Shown: positions 54,804-64,000 of the stretch, in pieces
Numbering within the stretch: the stretch's first letter is position 1
How the letters are laid out: every line of letters starts with the position of its first letter
Source: Anthonomus grandis grandis
Lineage: Eukaryota; Arthropoda; Insecta; Coleoptera; Curculionidae
Reading direction: 5' to 3'
Assembly (NCBI RefSeq): GCF_022605725.1
Contig: NC_065557.1
Location: forward strand, 22,323,256 to 22,387,255
DNA length: 64,000 bases
Program-made: the position numbers and the translations under genes
The notes under the pieces: generated by a model
The model's input: the letters and a program-made list of their open reading frames with translations, nothing else
Told to the model about the DNA's origin: nothing
Database searches by the model: none

Positions 54804-55219
54804 ATGTACGGATGTTCTACAGTTTAATAAATATACCTTGATCATATTAATATACGGTTGATAAATATACCAAAACTAAAAATGTACTAAAAAATATATA
54901 CAGTGTATTTGTAAATTAGCGTATATTCAATGAATATACTATATCTACCTGTAACGGTATAGAACGGAGAAATATTAATTCCTCATATACGCATTAATCA
55001 GCTGTGTATTCCACAAATACTTAGCTATGCAAGAAATGGATATGCAGTGATTGAAATAATAAATAACTTGGATAAAATTGCAACTTTGATTTTAAATAGA
55101 TCTATGAATGTCGAGCCTTTTATTTCAGAGTCTTTTGATTTTTATTCCTTTGAAACAATAAAAAACAATTAAAAAAATTATAAATTTCAAAATTCACCTA
55201 GCAACAATGACATAGAAAA
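54804..55219. other. AT-rich DNA, no gene
   Basis: Nothing is recognised except possible upstream decay of the gypsy-type pol at about 55030-55220. Confidence 0.45.
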
Positions 55220-55239
55220 TCTAATACGTTTAAAACATT

Positions 55240-56350
55240 TAAATTCCAAAGAATTGTTATCCTATTCCCAATGTTACAGATATTCTTGATAAGCTTGAAG
55301 ACGTTCGCAATACTTCTCCACCCTTGATTTAGTAAGTGGCTTTCATCAAATTAAATTGCTCCAAACTCTATTCAAAAAACTTTTCTATGGAAAATGGCCA
55401 TTATGAATTTCTTAGAATGCCTTTTAGTTTAAAAAATGCCCCTAGTACCTTCCAACGTGTAATGGATGAAATTTTAAAAGACCTTCAAAATAAAATATGT
55501 ATGGTATACATGGATGACATAATAATCTTCAGTACAAGTCTCCAAGAACATATTCAAAATTTGAAATTAGTATTTTCAAAATTAAGGGAAGCAAAATTAA
55601 AAATACAAATTGAGAAATGTGAATTTCTTAAAAAATAAGTTAAGTTTTTAGTTCATCTTGTGATACCACAAGGAATTAAACCTAATCCGAAAAAGATTTC
55701 ATCTATACAGAAGTCTCCTATTCCCGAACCCAGAAAGCAATTAAACAATTCCTAGGCTTACGTGGCTATTATCGCAAGTTTATTAAAAACTTTGCCAAAA
55801 TTACAAAACCTGTTACTCAATGTTTAAAGAAAAATGAAAGATTAATCCATAATAAAGAATTTATTGATTGCTTTAAATTATGTGACAAAATTTTAACCTC
55901 AGTAAAACAATTTTAACCTCAGAACCCGTATTAGCTTACCCAGATTTCACAAGACTTACTATTTGAACTTAGTATAGATGCTTCTAATTTTGCAATAGGT
56001 GCCATATTATCTCAAAATGGACACCCCATTAGTTCTGCAGGAATAAATTACTCTAAAATTGAGAAAGAGTTATTAGCAATAGTTTTTGGCTGTAAATATT
56101 TTCGACCATACTTATTCGGTCACAAATTCACGGTGTTATGTAATCACAAACCATTAGTATGGGTTTATTCTCTTAAAGAACCTAATAGCCACTTATGGCG
56201 TTAGATGGCCACCAGTTAGATGGCAATTAAAACTACAAGAATTTGATTATTTCATCAAAAATCAAAAAGCTAAACAGAATCAAGCCGCTGAGGCTCTATC
56301 CAGAAATGCAATCATTAAAAAACAGAAAAATCAAATAAACGCGTTAGAAG
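55240..56350 (+). pseudogene. Errantivirus-like Pol fragment: RT and RNase H
   Basis: Pieces in several frames: IPNVTDILDKLEDV (55265-55310), FSTLDLVSGFHQIKL (first RT Asp; 55313-55365), then 55336-55638 with LRMPFSLKNAPSTFQRVMDE and CMVYMDDIIIFSTSLQEHIQ (catalytic Asp pair). After a stop come FLVHLVIPQGIKPNPKKISS and IKQFLGLRGYYRKFIKNFAK. Then the RNase H part (SIDASNFAIGAILSQ, KIEKELLAIVFGCKYFRPYL, HKPLVWVYSLKEPNS; about 55970-56200) and the pol linker QAAEALSRNAI (about 56290). Decayed but unmistakable. Confidence 0.85.
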
Positions 56351-56369
56351 CTTTCTCTGTTATAAATGA

Positions 56370-58270
56370 ACCCAGCGATATAGATGAAATGATAAGAAAT
56401 CTTAATAATTCCATTCATAGTGTAACTAAATTTACTTCTTTTGAAATTGATAAAGGTCATCTAAATAATAACGACCCTTTTGATCTTAATGATCACATTA
56501 TTGTATCCGGTTATATTAAAAAACACAAAGAAACTTATCAAAAGATTTATGATAATATAGCACAAAATAATCAAGCTATAAATAAAGAAATTATAGACAA
56601 AATTAACTTGATTCGTGATGAAGCTCCAGATTTTGAACCTTCTAAACCGCTTATATTAGAACAAAAGTACGTAATAAAGCTTTACTGAAATTTAAGAAAA
56701 CTGTTGTAAAAGATCAAACATCAGTAAAATTAAAAACTAATTTTGGAACATATCATAAAAACCTTGATATTAAATTAATTACCATTAAAAATCATATTAT
56801 TCCTATCTCTCTAGGATCATCTAAAATAATATATACTAAAAATCATTTCCTGCATTATATAGATACAACGTTAATAAAACAGCAACTTAATAATATTCAA
56901 ATACATTTTAATAAATTAAAAAATCAAATTAATCAAGGTAAATCTTCAAGCCCTGTAAGTTTTATAGGTCTTGCTTACAGTTTAATATTAGGAACAGAAT
57001 ATTTAATAAGTATTACACAAGATAAACTATTGATAGAGTTAAAAGAGGACTATTTAATGTAGTAGGCAAAGCAAGTAAATGGCTATTTGGTACACTTGAA
57101 GCAGATGATGAAAAATATTATAATGATATAATAACAAAATTACAAAAGGATCGAGATAATTTAATAAAAACAGTAAATTCACAAGTTTAATTATAAAAAA
57201 TACTTATTGATGATTACAATTCAACAATACTTAGTCTTGTGAATAACCGGGAAAAAATAGGAAAAGGGATAAATAACACATATCTTTATATTTCGTCTGA
57301 AGGCGTAATTTCTCAAAAATTATTAGATTGCGAAAATTTAATTAAGATAATCTTGAAAATGCAATTACATTCGCAAACGTTAATGCTGTCCATAATTCTA
57401 TAATATCTGTTAATGAAATTAAAGAAAATGATCAAAAATCTCAGATTCATTTATGACTCTAATGTATTACCAAATTTTAAGAATATTCTGTCATACTATC
57501 AGTTTCTTGGAACACAAAGGAAGGAAGTTTTTGGAAGTTTTTCTGATCATAAAATAATTTTTGCCATACATGTCCCTATATTAAAACTTAAACAGTCCAT
57601 CTTTCATAATTTACTTCCTATTAGACAAAATAATTTCATAGTTATCCCAAAATATCCTTATTTGGCACGAAGATAACATTCAGTTCGAAAACAACATATG
57701 TCCTGAAATTGAAAAGACTTTCTATTGCCTCGAGAACTTCCATCCCCAAGACAGTTGTACTAAAGAGCTGTTAAATAAACGACTACTGACAAGCTGCATA
57801 CCAATACAAACTCATTTAGTTCAATCAATCATTGAACAAATTGCTAATAAACAATTTTTGATTTTACCGAATCCCTACAAACTGTGAAATCAAATTAAAT
57901 GACAAGACATACTCTAATAATGTCCAATTAATTAGAGAAAAACCTTTGATATAGTCAAAAATTCAATAATATGAATTTCAAAAACCAAAATCATACAAGA
58001 TGCATAAATTATGATAGATAGATAGATAGATAGATATAAGTCATGTTAACCTTCAAGACTTATATGAATTAAGCAACCTTGCAAACTAATTACATCCAAT
58101 CGAAGAAACCTCACCTGAAGCATCGACCATAGCAATAATCAACAACATTTTAATTATTGCTATTATTATTGTATTGAAATTAGTGGTTATCCAGAAGAAA
58201 AAAATGCTTCCAAGATGCCAGAAGCCAAAACCTGGAACTATTACAATACCTCTTCATGAGCCAAGATACA
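56370..58270 (+). pseudogene. env: Env-like gene remnant of an errantivirus-type element
   Basis: Reading frames broken by several stops and frameshifts cover the layout of insect errantivirus envelope proteins: an N-terminal ectodomain part (about 56750-57030), a basic furin-type cleavage motif near 57035 followed by a Gly/Phe-rich stretch, a long helical region (57100-57470) and a C-terminal ectodomain with scattered Cys (57660-57880). Near 58120-58190 there is a hydrophobic, Ile-rich transmembrane-like segment, then a short Lys-rich tail. The family role is membrane fusion and entry. This copy is clearly inactive. A (GATA)n tract at 58013-58035 interrupts it. No start codon or signal peptide was identified. 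Confidence 0.65.
58013..58035. repeat. (GATA)n simple repeat
   Basis: Five to six perfect GATA units within the decayed env-like region. Confidence 0.9.
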
Positions 58271-58339
58271 AAGAGCCAGAAATAGAGCAAACAAATTCTA
58301 TTATATTAGTTATTGAATTTACGAAGCGCAAAGTAACCG

Positions 58340-59595
58340 AACTGCTTTGTATGCCTAGGACCAGGTATCCAGACGAGCTGGACCTTGCAGCCAACCTGCA
58401 CCAGTTTTTTCAAGACTTTTATGCACTCTAGTACAAGCTTGGAGCTTACCTTTGCGGCCGTGATAGCCTTAATGGCAGCTCTGCTGTCCGAGCATATTGA
58501 TACGACTGTATTGCGGTGTCCGCAGAAAAGGATTTTCTGTCCGCATTTTAATACAGCGAATACTTCGGCCTGGAAAACAGTGGCGTGCTCCCCCAGCGAG
58601 TATGCCCTACTGGTATGTGGGATCCCACCACAAAGCCCTGATCCAGCTCTGTTATTCATTCTGGAGCCATCTGTGTACCAGATGGTCCCCCTATTTAGCA
58701 ATGAAGGTCTGTTGGAATGCTGCCACTCCTCTCTACCTGCAATGTGCGTCACGAATCCCTTGCAGTCCAAAGTCACTGGAGCCATGCAGTCACTGCCCAT
58801 CAGAAGGAGAGGACATTCCTGTATAGCCCGTGACCAAATTTTTGCGTGACCGGTCTCGCCAGCACGTAGTTCGCCGAAAACGTATAGCCTGTATGCAGTC
58901 CTCATTGCCTCGAATTGCACAACGAGGTCAAGAGGCGGAAGACTCAGCAGAGCCTCGAGCGCTCTAGTTGGCGCCGTCCGCATGGAACCCGTTATGCTGA
59001 GACATGCAAGACGTTGGACTCTGTCCAGTTGAGCACGAATTTTCGCTTTCTCCGTACATGGCCACCAAACGATAGCCCCGTATGTGAGGAGAGGTCTCAC
59101 AATGCGCGAGTAGATCCAGTGGAGGATCTTTGGAGACAGACCCCAGGTACTGCCGAAAGCCCGCCTGCAGGCCTTTAGCGCGCAGGTGGCCTTCTTCATT
59201 CTGGCGTCTGCATGATCGTACCAGGAGAGTTTGGGATCTGACTTGATTCCCAGAAATCGAACTGTCCTGGAGTAATGCAGCTGCACGCCACCTAGAGATA
59301 TAACAGGGGGCGTGCCAAAGTTACGTCTCCTCGTGAATAGTAGGAGCTCTGCTTTTTTGGGGTTAATCCTGAGACGCCCCGAGAGGCACCATATGTCCAC
59401 CATACGCAGGGCTCACATCATAGGGCCCCGCATTGAGACGGCGTGTTTCCCCGGGCAAAGGATTACCAGATCATCAGCGTAGCCCTGAGTGTATAGGCCA
59501 GCATTGTTTAAAAGATTTATCAGGCTGTCGACCACAAGGCACCACAAGGTAGGGGACAATATTTCTCCCTGCGGGCATCCCCAACTTTCCTGTTA
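58340..59595 (-). pseudogene. RNase H-bearing LINE fragment: RT end and RNase H
   Basis: Minus strand, starting near 59590: CPQGEILSPTLWCLVVDSLI and YTQGYADDLVILCPGK with the catalytic Asp pair, then a stop at 59414. The frame 59403-58306 (365 codons) carries the RT thumb (RLRINPKKAELLLFTRRRNF, SRTVRFLGIKSDPKLSW, LTYGAIVWWP) and an RNase H domain: IWYTDGSRMNNRAGSG (Asp), HATVFQAEVFAVLKC (Glu), SICSDSRAAIKAI (Asp) and LVWIPGP. Similarity ends there at about 58350. The RT N-terminal half and the 3' tail are missing. The RNase H places it in the I/R1/Loa/Outcast group. The domain part is open, so the insertion is moderately young. Confidence 0.85.
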
Positions 59596-59740
59596 TATAT
59601 CTTTTAGTATCTATTTTATAAGTAAGGTTTATATATTATTCACAAGAATAGTTAGAGCCTGTTTATATTTTCATATTATCATATTTTTTGTATCATAATA
59701 AATAAAATACCAAATTCTTTTATGGATATTTATTATTCAA
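59596..59740. other. AT-rich spacer
   Basis: Nothing recognised. Confidence 0.4.
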
Positions 59741-60895
59741 AAATATAGCAACAAAAAATAGTTTTTATTCTAAAGAAAATATAACCCAACTAAATTAAAA
59801 TCAATTCAATATTTCGTGTAGTACCCCTTCTTCTTTATAACATCTGCACATCGTCTTGGCATGGACTCAATTAATTTCATAATATAGTCATTGTTCACTT
59901 CTTTTCAAGCCTTTTCCACTATTTTAAAGAGAATATTTGTATTAGAGCATGTTAGGTGCCTGATTTTGGTGTCAATGTAATGCCATAAATTCTCTACAGG
60001 GTTTAGGTCTGGCGATTGAGATGGCCAGACCATTACATTTATTTTTTTATCGGATAGCCACCTCGTAACAAATTGAGAAGCATGTTTTGGATCGTTGTCA
60101 CGCTGAAATATGGCTGTTATTGGCATGACTTCATCCATATATGGCACTAAATGTGTTTGCAGAATGTCTTTACATGAAACGATCCATTTTGCCCACTATT
60201 CTTACTATGGGTCCCATGCCACGACCCGAGCACATCCCCATACAAGAATATTTCCCCCTCTATATTTAACTGTGGGGCAGGTAAGTTGGCATCAAGTAAT
60301 CTTCTCCTTACGGTACTGGAACTGAGGTTTACTCCTCCCCCCTCTTTTAATTAATAAGCCAAAATTTGGGAAGAACACAAAAAAGGATTTCCTTTGGAAA
60401 TTCGTAGCAGCTGCCTATCCATCCTCAAATTTGTTTTTCTGGGTATACCAGAAATGGGCGTCGGTGCAGCTATTCCAGTAAGGCGAATTTTTTTGCAAAC
60501 TCTGGATATGATTGACCTGTGAAGCCGTAAGCTTCTTGCGATGTCACTCTGCCTAACACCATTTTCGTAATGCTCCACAATAATTTTTCTTACATCACCA
60601 GAGACGGTTTTTGAGCGACCCAATTCAGATTAATTCGAAGATTCATAAATAACAACTTTACAGCAGGTAAATCTATATTTAACTGATAAAATAAATGCGA
60701 AACAAGAATGTTGCTATATTTATGCACATTGTCTAAATAAACAAACATGAAGTTCCTTACTCTGCATTGGCATTCTTATGATTTCTCGGTATATTTATAA
60801 ATAATACAGAGGCGTGTACTTAAAAGTAAAGAAATAATATGGAATAAATAAAGGAGCAAATAATATTTTTGAAAACATCGCTTGTTGCTATATTT
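59741..60895 (-). mobile_element. Tc1-like transposon with an IR/DR-style right end
   Basis: The sequence AAATATAGCAAC at 59741-59752 recurs inverted at 60710-60721 and again at 60884-60895. Two direct copies about 174 bp apart at the right end resemble the IR/DR terminal structure of some Tc1-like elements. The left outer copy was not found. The transposase is on the minus strand and carries an internal deletion. Confidence 0.7.
59810..60623 (-). pseudogene. Tc1-like DDE transposase with internal deletion
   Basis: 60623-60351: MGRSKTVSGDVRKIIVEHYE and SDIARSLRLHRSIISRVCKK (paired-type HTH), then IPRKTNLRMDRQLLRIS. The 60350-60150 stretch has RRRLLDANLPAPQ and then, without the first catalytic Asp, a broken GGNILVWG-like text and IVRIVGKMDRF. 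60147-59905: FQRDNDPKHASQFVTRWLSD (second Asp) and WPSQSPDLNPVENLWHYIDT (last acid, Glu). It ends MPRRCADVIKKKGYYTKY near 59813. About 300 bp is deleted between the HTH half and the second Asp. Confidence 0.85.
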
Positions 60896-61825
60896 GTGCA
60901 CAATACTCTATGTATATATATCTAATTAGCTCAGGGATTTAAGTAAATTGTTTTTAAATTTTTGTGAATTACCTACAATTAATATGTTATTAAATTACAG
61001 TTTAATTTTTCTATTTTATAAGCTTCTGACCAGTTACTGTAGCTACTTAACTAATGTATAATGTAAGACATATCGATTTATAAATTAGGGTTGGTGTTTT
61101 CACAAAATTTGGTGCACATATCTTCAAAGTTGGAATTAAAATAAGACTTATTTTTCCTATAAACATGTATCCTAAAATGCTTCCCCTCAGGGCTACAGTC
61201 CGCGCAAATTAATTATTGAAAATCGGTTATTTGGAACCTTGGCGACACTTATTCGTTAAATCTCCTGAAAATTCCTACGTTTTTTTGGTACTGTTTTTGT
61301 TCTCCATCCCAAAAATGGTGTAAATCCGTTTTTAGGGGAGAATTCAAGAAAACTTACGCTTTTGGTGGCCCTTATCTTATGTTTCCAATAAGAAAATTAA
61401 AAATTTGACAAAATCATCTAATTAACAATGAAAACATCTTAGATTTTCGTTTTCAGCATTTTTTCGAGACACACTTAAACCACCAAAAAAAAAAAAAAAG
61501 CAATTTGTTTAAAGTTTTTACGTATAATAACTATAGTCAGTAAATAGTAACAATAATACGCTCTTAAAATATTTGCACCAAATTTTGGTCAACAAATTTT
61601 GGTCAACATATTATTTGTTACTTCTAAAATATATTATTTTGTGATTTTCTACGGAATTTCCACCTTTCGTTAATTTACAAAAAGATACCACAACTAGTCT
61701 ACCGCTATTTAAGCTGAGAAATAACAAACCTCCATTAAAAATATTTTAAATGACTGTTTGAGAAAAGCAGAAATATATTTTATATATTACGCGCCTGACA
61801 AAATAAAACTTTGATTTTCTTTTAG
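60896..61825. other. AT-rich DNA, no gene
   Basis: No supportable frame or recognised repeat, apart from a poly-A run near 61484. Confidence 0.45.
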
Positions 61826-61920
61826 GCAGAGCGAAAGCAATTGATTCTTACGATGGAATAGAAATGTTACGAGAAAATAACGGAGGAAAAATTACTTTCG
61901 CTGCGTTGATAACAAAATAA
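61826..61920 (+). CDS. Candidate terminal exon of an unidentified gene (30 codons)
   Basis: A strong acceptor-like tract (GATTTTCTTTTAG, ending 61825) precedes a frame entered after two bases, with TAA at 61918-61920. Peptide: RAKAIDSYDGIEMLRENNGG then KITFAALITK. It does not resemble transposon proteins. No upstream exon or polyadenylation signal was assigned, so this may be chance. Confidence 0.25.
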
Positions 61921-64000
61921 CGATTTCATAACTTCTGTCATTTTTATAGTGCTAAATTGAGAATTGTATTGAGATAAACTCGAATAAAAGAAAAACCATA
62001 CAAGTGAATTAAAACAAAGACAAATAATTAATTTATAAAACCAGCACCACTTTACTTTATTTCACGAATCAATATTATTATACATTTCCGTTTTCAGGCA
62101 TATCTCTGGAACTACTCACAATTTTAAAACGTTTTAAACGGCATTTAATTTAATCATCTTTGTATCTCTTTTATTTTCCAAGATCTCCATGATAGAGACC
62201 CTTATCTTGGATACACTGTATACTTTATAAGACTTACGCTAAATAATTAAAATATCGACCACCGCGATTTTCTGTATAGTCGGCAATCACTCAGAAAATA
62301 CTACTATTAGAAAAACATTAATTACATAAATAAGCTATTTTTATTTTACGAAGCTAACGCTGACCAAACAGTTCTAGGCTGTACCCTGTGCGTTCAGATA
62401 CACTATAATTAATTATGGTGTTACAGTTACGACTACGAAACCAATCAACGAGCCAGTTCGCCTTGCTCCAAAAAGCTACTGCGAGTTTTTTTTGGAGTTT
62501 CGCATGTGATTAATTTCACGTAAAAAATCTCACACGAGCTTATTTGTTTTTTTTTTGTTTACTTTGCACAGTGAAACTAGGTTCTTATTTGCTACTCTTA
62601 TACAATTAACGCGCTTATATTCACCGAATACCTATCTTTTTTTTTCTGTAAATCCTTTTTTTTAATCCTGAAGCTGACAGTCTTGAAAATTATTATTAGT
62701 TTATTAATCAGTTTTGTTTTTAAATATCTTGATCATAGTTTTCATGTGTTCAATTTTTAAAATATTCAGAGGATGAAATAAAAGATTTGATAATTAGATT
62801 AGTGGTTGGTAGAGTAGTGATATGTGCTTAGGGCCAAGGGAGTGTTTTGTTTACAAACATATTTACCGATTCTTTGTTGTAAAATTTAAGAAAAATTTAA
62901 CATTTATATTTCTAGAACGGCTTGTAAAAAATTTGGAATGGCAACACCACAAACATAAACTCTTGGGTGATGCACAAAAGAGAAAACCATCATCATGAAT
63001 ATAGAATAGGTGATGTTAGGGATAAACCTAAATAAAAACTTGAATGTGAGGTATGTGTAATAAAAATATTCATATTTTTCTCGTATCTATAGATTACGTA
63101 TTTTAAATAAAGACATTGGGTAAATTAGTTTCTGTGAAGAAGTAGGAAAACCTGTATATATATAATGTAATGTGATATAAAATAAATAATGTAAAACTGA
63201 TTTTTGTTTAATACTATGAAATTATGTAAAATGTAAAAAATTGTCCTATTTTAATAAATATCTTAATAATTCATGTTTTAAAAAACGAAAATTTGTAACA
63301 TTTTGCATATTTGTATAATATAAATAATAATCAGTTTTACATCATTTTTACATCATACATCATACACCCTTACATCATAATAAATATCTTAATAACTCAT
63401 GATTTAAATTATTATAATTATAAATTATATATTTTACATAAAAATGCTTTTCTTAGATCACAACTTTGAATATTTATTTCTTTATGCAGTATTTTACCTT
63501 ATTTATTTTGAAAATGCCTTATATTTTATAAAAGGGGAACTATTTTATTATAAGTGAACTCAAAATAACTGAACTTTTTTATGATATTATAAAGGGGCTT
63601 TTGTCATTACCACATATCTAATCGTTTTGCATCATTGCCTTAGAGATGTTGCAAGCTAACATACTGCCTGCTTCATTTTATTTCCTGAAATATGTAATTG
63701 GTACTTCTTTTCCAGTCCACACTGATATCTTTTTTTCCTTAAATTATACGATTTATACTGAATTATTATTATGACTTTTTTTCTAGATGAACATTTTGTA
63801 AACTCAAGCTGACCATTCCGGTCTGATATGATTTTATTGGACTGGCTATAGTTGAAGTCAGTTTATTCTTTGATTTATTTTCAGCATTATTATAATTATA
63901 AATCTTTTTGTTCTTAATGTAGTATTTTCAATAATGGCATAAGTAAGGAGAATGGCACATCTGGATTAGCAAAATATTTTAATTATTATAATAGCATTTG
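61921..64000. other. AT-rich DNA, no gene
   Basis: No frame, RNA gene or element is supported. Short direct repeats such as CATCAT near 63340-63375 and AATAAATATCTTAATAA at about 63254 and 63379 are present. Confidence 0.45.

Larger units (their letters stand above)
55220..58290 (+). mobile_element. Errantivirus-like Ty3/gypsy remnant: RT/RNase H and env-like region
   Basis: Pol pieces (55240-56350) are followed directly by an env-like region (about 56370-58270). Integrase, which should lie between them, is missing, and so are LTRs, gag and protease. The order and character fit insect errantiviruses (17.6/297/gypsy type). Many stops and frame changes mark it as old. The right side is cut by an RNase H-type LINE fragment near 58340. 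Confidence 0.8.

Noticed and set aside
58385..59178. Long plus-strand frames over 58.4-59.2 kb
   Set aside because: Antisense shadows of the RNase H-type LINE frame, whose GC-rich codons leave the opposite strand open.

Overview
The window is eukaryotic, AT-rich, repeat-dominated DNA from an arthropod, most likely an insect and possibly a beetle. The basis is the mix of element families: BEL/Pao and Ty3/gypsy-errantivirus LTR elements, CR1/Jockey-like, RNase H-bearing and R4/Dong-like non-LTR elements, Tc1-like elements, and transposases with a DUF4817-type N-terminus. The species is not identified. There is no bacterial gene organisation, no rRNA or tRNA gene and no CRISPR array. Almost every long reading frame belongs to a mobile element. 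Only three short segments look like candidate cellular exons: 4937-5065 (+), 51901-52096 (-) and 61826-61920 (+). Only the second is reasonably convincing.

Layout. 0.3-5 kb: remnants of DUF4817-type DNA transposons and the tail of an RNase H-type LINE. 6.8-14.25 kb: a nearly complete, young BEL/Pao element on the minus strand (two 546-bp LTRs, 5-bp target duplication GCTGG, gag-protease and RT-RNase H-integrase frames). 15.5-17.1 kb: broken Jockey/CR1-like LINE. 20.4-22.6 kb: DUF4817-type element with inverted repeats of about 400 bp. 23.5-31.9 kb: a CR1/Jockey-group LINE and an inverted copy of its 5' half, meeting head to head in a palindrome of about 6.3 kb with a 20-bp spacer. 32.85-42.0 kb: a second BEL/Pao relic (+) carrying two nested insertions, a DUF4817-type element at a TA site (33396-35865) and a very young Ty3/gypsy element lacking RT and RNase H (36449-40696, TATG duplication). 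42.3-47.3 kb: Tc1/IS630-type relics and a tandem repeat of about 136 bp. 47.5-50.75 kb: an R4/Dong-like LINE with a restriction-like endonuclease, abutting an (AAT)n tract. 50.8-51.5 kb: LINE tail. 51.9-52.1 kb: candidate host exon. 53.1-54.8 kb: another long-inverted-repeat DUF4817-type element. 55.2-58.3 kb: errantivirus-like remnant with RT/RNase H and a decayed env-like region but no integrase. 58.3-59.6 kb: RNase H-bearing LINE fragment. 59.7-60.9 kb: Tc1-like element with an IR/DR-style right end. 61-64 kb: AT-rich DNA with one small candidate exon.

The features do not form a pathway. The window records layered transposition in a gene-poor or intronic region, with insertions datable relative to each other by nesting. 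The strongest structural oddities are the LINE palindrome whose right arm lacks the 3' end (the opposite of normal target-primed truncation), the family of long-inverted-repeat DUF4817-type elements (one with a probable 326-bp intron in its transposase), and the RT-less but almost pristine gypsy element. I did not find a convincing novel multi-gene system.
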